Position numbers and translations under genes: made by a program. Shown one piece after another: positions 14,205-17,367 of a stretch of 17,367 nt of DNA (within the stretch, counting starts at the first letter, position 1; each line of letters begins with the position of its first letter). Source of the stretch: Bacillota bacterium (GTDB taxonomy: Bacteria; Bacillota; Clostridia; Clostridiales; Clostridiaceae); NCBI GenBank assembly GCA_021779235.1, contig JAJYBA010000014.1, positions 1-17,367 on the forward strand. Reading direction: 5' to 3'. Below the pieces are notes generated by a model. The model saw only the letters and a list, made by a program, of their open reading frames with translations, searched no databases and was not told where the DNA came from.

Positions 14205-15001
14205 TGTCAGAAGTGAAAGAAGCTATCAGTACAGTGTTAAAGGCAGAAAATATAACCATGCAATTTGGAGGGCTTACTGCAGTAAAGGATTTTAATCTTT
14301 GCTTAAATAAAGGAGAAATTGTAGCATTAATAGGACCCAATGGTGCTGGTAAAACTACTGCCTTTAATATGGTTACTGGTGTGTACAAACCTACTTTAGG
14401 AAAAATATATTTTAATAATAAAAATATAACAGGGGTAAGGCCGGATTTAATTACTAAAACAGGAATTGCAAGAACCTTTCAAAATATAAGATTGTTTAAA
14501 GATTTATCAGTACTTGATAATGTTCTAATTGCAAATCATTTAAATATAAAATCCAATTTTATGGATGCAATCTGTAGGCTTCCCTGGTACAGAAAAGAAG
14601 AAAAGGAAATGAGAGAAAAGTCTCTTAACTTGCTTAAGAAGGTAGGGTTATTAGATTTAAAAGATGAAAAGGCACATTCTCTTCCTTATGGAAAGCAAAG
14701 AAGGCTAGAAATAGCTAGAGCAATGGCAACGAACCCTGAGGTTTTGCTTTTAGATGAACCAGCAGCAGGAATGAATCCAAAAGAGTCAGAAGATTTAACG
14801 CTTTTTATTAAAGAAATTAGAGATGAGTTTGACTTAACTATATTTATGATAGAACATCATATGCAGGTTGTAATGGGAATTTCGGATAGGATTTATGTTC
14901 TTGACTATGGCATTACTATAGCAGAAGGAACCCCTTATGATATTCAAAATAACAAAAGGGTTATACAGGCATATTTGGGGGTGAATGAAGAAGATGCTTA
15001 A
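14204..15001 (+). CDS. livG: Branched-chain amino-acid ABC transporter, ATPase LivG
   Basis: The 265-residue cytoplasmic ATPase has Walker A G-P-N-G-A-G-K-T (44-51), a signature loop L-P-Y-G-K-Q-R-R (160-167) in the LivG-specific form instead of L-S-G-G-Q, Walker B V-L-L-L-D-E-P (180-186) and the switch His in M-I-E-H-H-M (215-220). The extra segment around 118-135 between the Q-loop and signature is usual for LivG. It hydrolyses ATP as a pair with LivF. AAAAGGAGG lies 9-10 nt before the ATG, inside the livM end. Its stop overlaps the livF start. An insertion-free, full-length copy. Confidence 0.96.
   Translation: MSEVKEAISTVLKAENITMQFGGLTAVKDFNLCLNKGEIVALIGPNGAGKTTAFNMVTGVYKPTLGKIYFNNKNITGVRPDLITKTGIARTFQNIRLFKDLSVLDNVLIANHLNIKSNFMDAICRLPWYRKEEKEMREKSLNLLKKVGLLDLKDEKAHSLPYGKQRRLEIARAMATNPEVLLLDEPAAGMNPKESEDLTLFIKEIRDEFDLTIFMIEHHMQVVMGISDRIYVLDYGITIAEGTPYDIQNNKRVIQAYLGVNEEDA
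14977..14983 (+). promoter_or_regulatory. Ribosome binding site bearing on the livF start
   Basis: GGGGGTG at 14977-14983 ends only 1 nt before ATG 14985 but 10 nt before ATG 14994. The spacing favours 14994, which also gives the family-typical beginning M-L-K-I-D-N-L. Confidence 0.6.
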
Positions 15002-15710
15002 AATTGATAATTTAGTAGTTTCTTATGGCGGTATTGAAGCTTTAAAAGGAGCAAGTATAGAGGTGGAAGCAGGGAAAATTGTCACCTTAGTTGGTGCTAA
15101 CGGTGCTGGAAAAAGCACTATGCTTCGTTCTATTGTAGGACTAGTAAAAGCTAAAAGTGGAACAGTTGTATATGAAGATAAAGATTTGATGCATGTTAAA
15201 CCTCAAAATATAGTAAAACATGGAATCACTTTGGTTCCAGAAGGAAGAAGGGTTTTCGCAGACCTTACGGTGCTTGAAAATCTAAAACTAGGAGCCTTTT
15301 CAAGAAGAGATGAAAAAGGAATTAAGGAAGATATGGAATGGGTATATTCTCTTTTCCCTATCTTAAAGGAAAGAACTTGGCAACAAGCAGGAACACTTTC
15401 TGGCGGAGAACAGCAAATGCTCGCAATTGGAAGAGCATTAATGTCAAGGCCAAAGTTACTCATGATGGATGAACCTTCTTTGGGGCTGGCACCATTAATT
15501 ATTAAGGATGTATTTAATATTATTAAAAAGATCAATAAGCAAGGTGTGACCATCCTGTTAATTGAACAAAATGCTAATGCTGCTTTGCATATTGCAGATA
15601 TAGGATATGTAATTGAAACTGGAAGAATTACCATAAAAGGAACTGGAAAAGAGTTATTGTGTAACGAAGCTGTGAAGAAGGCCTATTTAGGGGAAAGTGT
15701 ACATGCATAA
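14994..15710 (+). CDS. livF: Branched-chain amino-acid ABC transporter, ATPase LivF
   Basis: The product has 238 residues when started at ATG 14994 (241 from ATG 14985, which is too close to the GGGGGTG site). It shows Walker A G-A-N-G-A-G-K-S-T (35-43), L-V-P-E-G-R-R-V-F (80-88, the LivF-specific stretch after the Q-loop), signature L-S-G-G-E-Q-Q (135-141), Walker B L-L-M-M-D-E-P (155-161) and the switch region L-I-E-Q-N (about 190-194), where the usual switch His is replaced by Gln as normal for LivF. It pairs with LivG to power import. The gene overlaps the livG end by 8 nt and is the last of the operon; a good terminator follows 20 nt after its stop. Confidence 0.95.
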   Translation: MLKIDNLVVSYGGIEALKGASIEVEAGKIVTLVGANGAGKSTMLRSIVGLVKAKSGTVVYEDKDLMHVKPQNIVKHGITLVPEGRRVFADLTVLENLKLGAFSRRDEKGIKEDMEWVYSLFPILKERTWQQAGTLSGGEQQMLAIGRALMSRPKLLMMDEPSLGLAPLIIKDVFNIIKKINKQGVTILLIEQNANAALHIADIGYVIETGRITIKGTGKELLCNEAVKKAYLGESVHA

Positions 15711-15729
15711 GGTAAGAGTTATATGAAGT

Positions 15730-15773
15730 AAGCTTAGGTTGCGTCTAGAAAACGCAATTTAAGCTTGTTTTTT
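15730..15773 (+). terminator. Rho-independent terminator of the liv operon
   Basis: A 14-bp stem, 15730-15743 (AAGCTTAGGTTGCG) with 15753-15766 (CGCAATTTAAGCTT), including two G-U pairs. The loop is 9 nt, followed by G and six T (15768-15773). It starts 20 nt after the livF stop. Confidence 0.88.
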
Positions 15774-16090
15774 ATTTACTTATATTTACCATTATAAATA
15801 TAAGAATATATTTGTAATGGTTATAGAAATATTCAATAAAGTTGATGAGTTGCAAGCAGTTAATTATTTATTAAGTATCGCTTACAGAATAAAAAAGAAA
15901 TAGAAATTGCTTTGGAGACTATTTTATCAACAATGGATAGAGGATTCTCTTGATTTTTAACAATACTAAAATATAAAACATATTATATATAAATATATAA
16001 TTCCAATTTGTAAATTAGAAATTGTATGTTACAAAAATATTATTTTTCTTCATATATCTAAATATCAAAATATAAAAGGAGAAGAAATTA
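15774..16090. other. Intergenic region before the lysin gene; holds one possible broken small gene
   Basis: AT-rich spacer between the liv terminator and the glucosaminidase gene. Apart from the small frame at 15817-15953 listed separately, I see no gene. The last 100 nt are almost pure A/T with repeated ATATAT and no clear -35/-10 pair. A 6-bp inverted repeat CAATTT/AAATTG lies around 16005-16025. Confidence 0.5.
15817..15953 (+). pseudogene. Small reading frame split by a -1 shift at A AAA AAG (broken or frameshifted)
   Basis: From ATG 15817 a frame of 28 codons ends at TAG 15901-15903. The frame at -1 to it continues open to TGA 15951-15953. Joined at the A6G run (15891-15897) they give about 45 residues, with helical protein-like text on both sides (…D-E-L-Q-A-V-N-Y-L-L-S-I-A-Y-R… and E-I-E-I-A-L-E-T-I-L-S-T-M-D-R). 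The run A AAA AAG is in the exact zero-frame phase of a -1 slippery heptamer. There is no ribosome binding site before the ATG and no recognised family. A decayed gene with a 1-nt indel in a homopolymer is the simplest reading; programmed frameshifting is a less likely alternative. Confidence 0.3.
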
Positions 16091-16951
16091 ATGGATAAAG
16101 AAAAAATAATAAAACAGCTTTTGCCAGGAGCTTTGCTTGCTTTTAAGAAGTATGGTGTTCTTCCCTCTGTTACTATGGCGCAAGCTATATTAGAAACAGG
16201 TTGGTTTAAGTTTGTTAAAGGTAATAATGTGTTTGGTATTAAGTGGACAAAGGGTTGTGGGTTTGACGCTCAAGAGTTTCTCACTAATGAATGGATAGAT
16301 GGGGTTAAAACTCCTATGATGGCTAAATTCAGAAAATATAATTCAATTGAAGAAAGCATTTTAGATTATGGAAAGTTTTTAACAGCTACTAGATATAGAG
16401 GCGTTTTAAATTCAGGTGATTACAAAGGAGCTTGTGAAAATCTTTATAAATGTGGTTACTCTACAGATGTTGAATATACGTCTAAATTAATAAAGCTCAT
16501 ACAAGAAAATAAGTTATATGAATATGACCCAAAGGATAATAAAGATGCAAAAGTCCCTACTAAAGAAGATATTATCTTGATTCAAAAGAATTTAAATGTG
16601 ATGAAAATAAAAGATTTAAATAATAAAGTATTGGTAGTTGATGGTGTATATGGCCCAGCAACTATGAGTGCAGTAAAAGTTTTTCAAAAAATATTAGGGC
16701 TTATACAGGATGGCATTTTAAATAAAAATATTATGGCTAATGTAAGTGGCATCATGAATAAGAATTTATGTAGTGTAAAAATTAATACAAATAAAGCCTC
16801 CATAAGATATATACAATGGAGACTTAACATTAGTGTTGATGGTATATTTGGAAATGAAACCTTATCAAAAATTAAAGAATTTCAAGCTAAAAATAAACTT
16901 GTAGTAGATGGTATTGTAGGCAAAAATACTTGGGATGTATTGCTAAAATAA
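16091..16951 (+). CDS. GH73 N-acetylglucosaminidase (lysin) with peptidoglycan-binding repeats
   Basis: The 286-residue protein opens with a glucosaminidase domain (about residues 8-142). Its A-I-L-E-T-G-W (32-38) holds the catalytic Glu35, followed by N-N-V-F-G-I-K (45-51) and the G-Y-S-T-D-V-E-Y-T-S-K motif (122-132) typical of GH73. After a short charged linker come two peptidoglycan-binding type 1 repeats: one at about 158-215 (V-D-G-V-Y-G-P-A-T-M-S-A-V-K-V-F-Q) and one at about 236-286 (V-D-G-I-F-G-N-E-T-L; V-D-G-I-V-G-K-N-T-W). It should cut the GlcNAc-MurNAc bond in cell walls. There is no signal peptide or membrane segment, so it resembles a phage endolysin or a cytoplasmically stored lysin. 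AAAGGAGAAG precedes the ATG. It is monocistronic with its own terminator; no holin or other phage gene is next to it. Confidence 0.9.
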   Translation: MDKEKIIKQLLPGALLAFKKYGVLPSVTMAQAILETGWFKFVKGNNVFGIKWTKGCGFDAQEFLTNEWIDGVKTPMMAKFRKYNSIEESILDYGKFLTATRYRGVLNSGDYKGACENLYKCGYSTDVEYTSKLIKLIQENKLYEYDPKDNKDAKVPTKEDIILIQKNLNVMKIKDLNNKVLVVDGVYGPATMSAVKVFQKILGLIQDGILNKNIMANVSGIMNKNLCSVKINTNKASIRYIQWRLNISVDGIFGNETLSKIKEFQAKNKLVVDGIVGKNTWDVLLK

Positions 16952-16961
16952 AAAAGATAGG

Positions 16962-17005
16962 AATAGAAAGTTAAGGATTTTAGTATACTTAACTTTCTAT
17001 TTTTT
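16962..17005 (+). terminator. Rho-independent terminator of the lysin gene
   Basis: A perfect 14-bp stem, AATAGAAAGTTAAG (16962-16975) with CTTAACTTTCTATT (16988-17001), a 12-nt loop and four further T (17002-17005). It starts 11 nt after the lysin stop. Confidence 0.88.
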
Positions 17006-17055
17006 ATTATAGGAAATTCAATAAATGTTGTTCAAAGGGGCTATAAAGCATTAAC

Positions 17056-17102
17056 ACAAAAATATAACTATGAACATTAGATCATAGCTGTATTTTTGTT
17101 TT
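17056..17102. terminator. Second terminator-like hairpin
   Basis: ACAAAAATA (17056-17064) pairs with TATTTTTGT (17091-17099). Inside it CTATGA (17068-17073) pairs with TCATAG (17082-17087), with a symmetric 3-nt internal loop between the two stems. It ends in TTTT (17099-17102). It may back up the lysin terminator or end a unit from the other side. Confidence 0.6.
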
Positions 17103-17367
17103 ATTCTACATTATATGATTGACTAGTAACATTCATTTTTGTCGAAGTTTACAAAAAGTATAGTTTGAAAAATCAGAGATTATAATATTGATAAGAGTTA
17201 AATTTTAAACAAAAATTGAAGTTACTGGACCAAAACACATAATTGAGGTTGAAATAATATTATAAGGTGGAGTAAAACTATTCATGAGTTTTAGAAGGAA
17301 TATAGAGTAGAAAGTAGAAATATAAATATCAATAATTACAAATATGAAAATAAATGGAGTATAATTT
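17103..17367. other. AT-rich 3' tail without a supported gene
   Basis: No reading frame with a good ribosome binding site is visible. A perfect TATAAT-like sequence near 17180 lacks a -35 partner, and AAGGTGGAG around 17264-17272 has no suitable start codon after it (ATG 17284 leads only to eight codons). The end may be the leader of a gene beyond the window. Confidence 0.4.

Noticed and set aside
16091..17367. Edge of a prophage
   Set aside because: Apart from the lysin there is no holin, tail, portal, terminase or integrase gene in the visible flanks, and both sides look like host-style spacer and operon DNA.

Overview
The window is strongly AT-rich. It has compact polycistronic units, strong GGAGG-type ribosome binding sites and many stem-loop/T-tract terminators. 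Together with a T-box element, a DUF1848 protein, an EFR1-type ferredoxin, a split Na+-pumping oxaloacetate decarboxylase operon and a phage-type lysin, this points to an anaerobic, spore-former-like low-GC Firmicute, most likely Clostridium sensu stricto. This is chromosomal, mostly metabolic and transport DNA. I see no CRISPR array, tRNA, rRNA or intact insertion sequence.

Layout: (1) Positions 1-75 are the end of an FMN-binding (SGAT-motif) protein. (2) Positions 76-500 hold a shortened T-box-like leader with its own terminator, then a stretch that looks like a decayed small reading frame ending in a very strong terminator, so the T-box seems to have lost its gene. (3) Positions 722-3102 (+) hold a DUF1848 protein with a C-terminal radical-SAM-like Cys cluster, an EFR1-type flavodoxin/2x[4Fe-4S] protein, and the 5'-truncated remains of a TatD-type hydrolase directly after the EFR1 stop. 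(4) Positions 6633-3321 (-) hold a four-gene operon for a Na+-translocating decarboxylase: OadA-type carboxyltransferase, small membrane subunit, biotin carrier, beta-subunit Na+ channel. (5) After a 615-bp divergent spacer comes a Gfo/Idh/MocA oxidoreductase (+). (6) Convergent to it on the minus strand are an NhaC-family antiporter and, downstream, an FTR1-type iron permease with its own 18-bp palindromic operator candidate. (7) Positions 10906-15710 (+) hold a complete livJHMGF branched-chain amino-acid ABC importer operon. (8) Positions 16091-16951 (+) hold a GH73 glucosaminidase with peptidoglycan-binding repeats and no signal peptide, followed by two terminator-like hairpins and an AT-rich tail without a gene.

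How the genes work together: the oad operon would couple decarboxylation of oxaloacetate to Na+ export. The NhaC protein could exchange that Na+ gradient for H+ or an organic ion; this link is inference from proximity only. The liv operon is a self-contained ATP-driven importer, with a lipoprotein receptor, two permeases and two ATPases. Two hairpins between livJ and livH probably set a higher receptor level.

Nothing here is a clear new multi-gene system. The best leads are the orphan short T-box, the DUF1848/EFR1/truncated-TatD neighbourhood, the palindrome before the FTR1 gene, and a small reading frame with an in-phase A AAA AAG slippery heptamer at 15817-15953.
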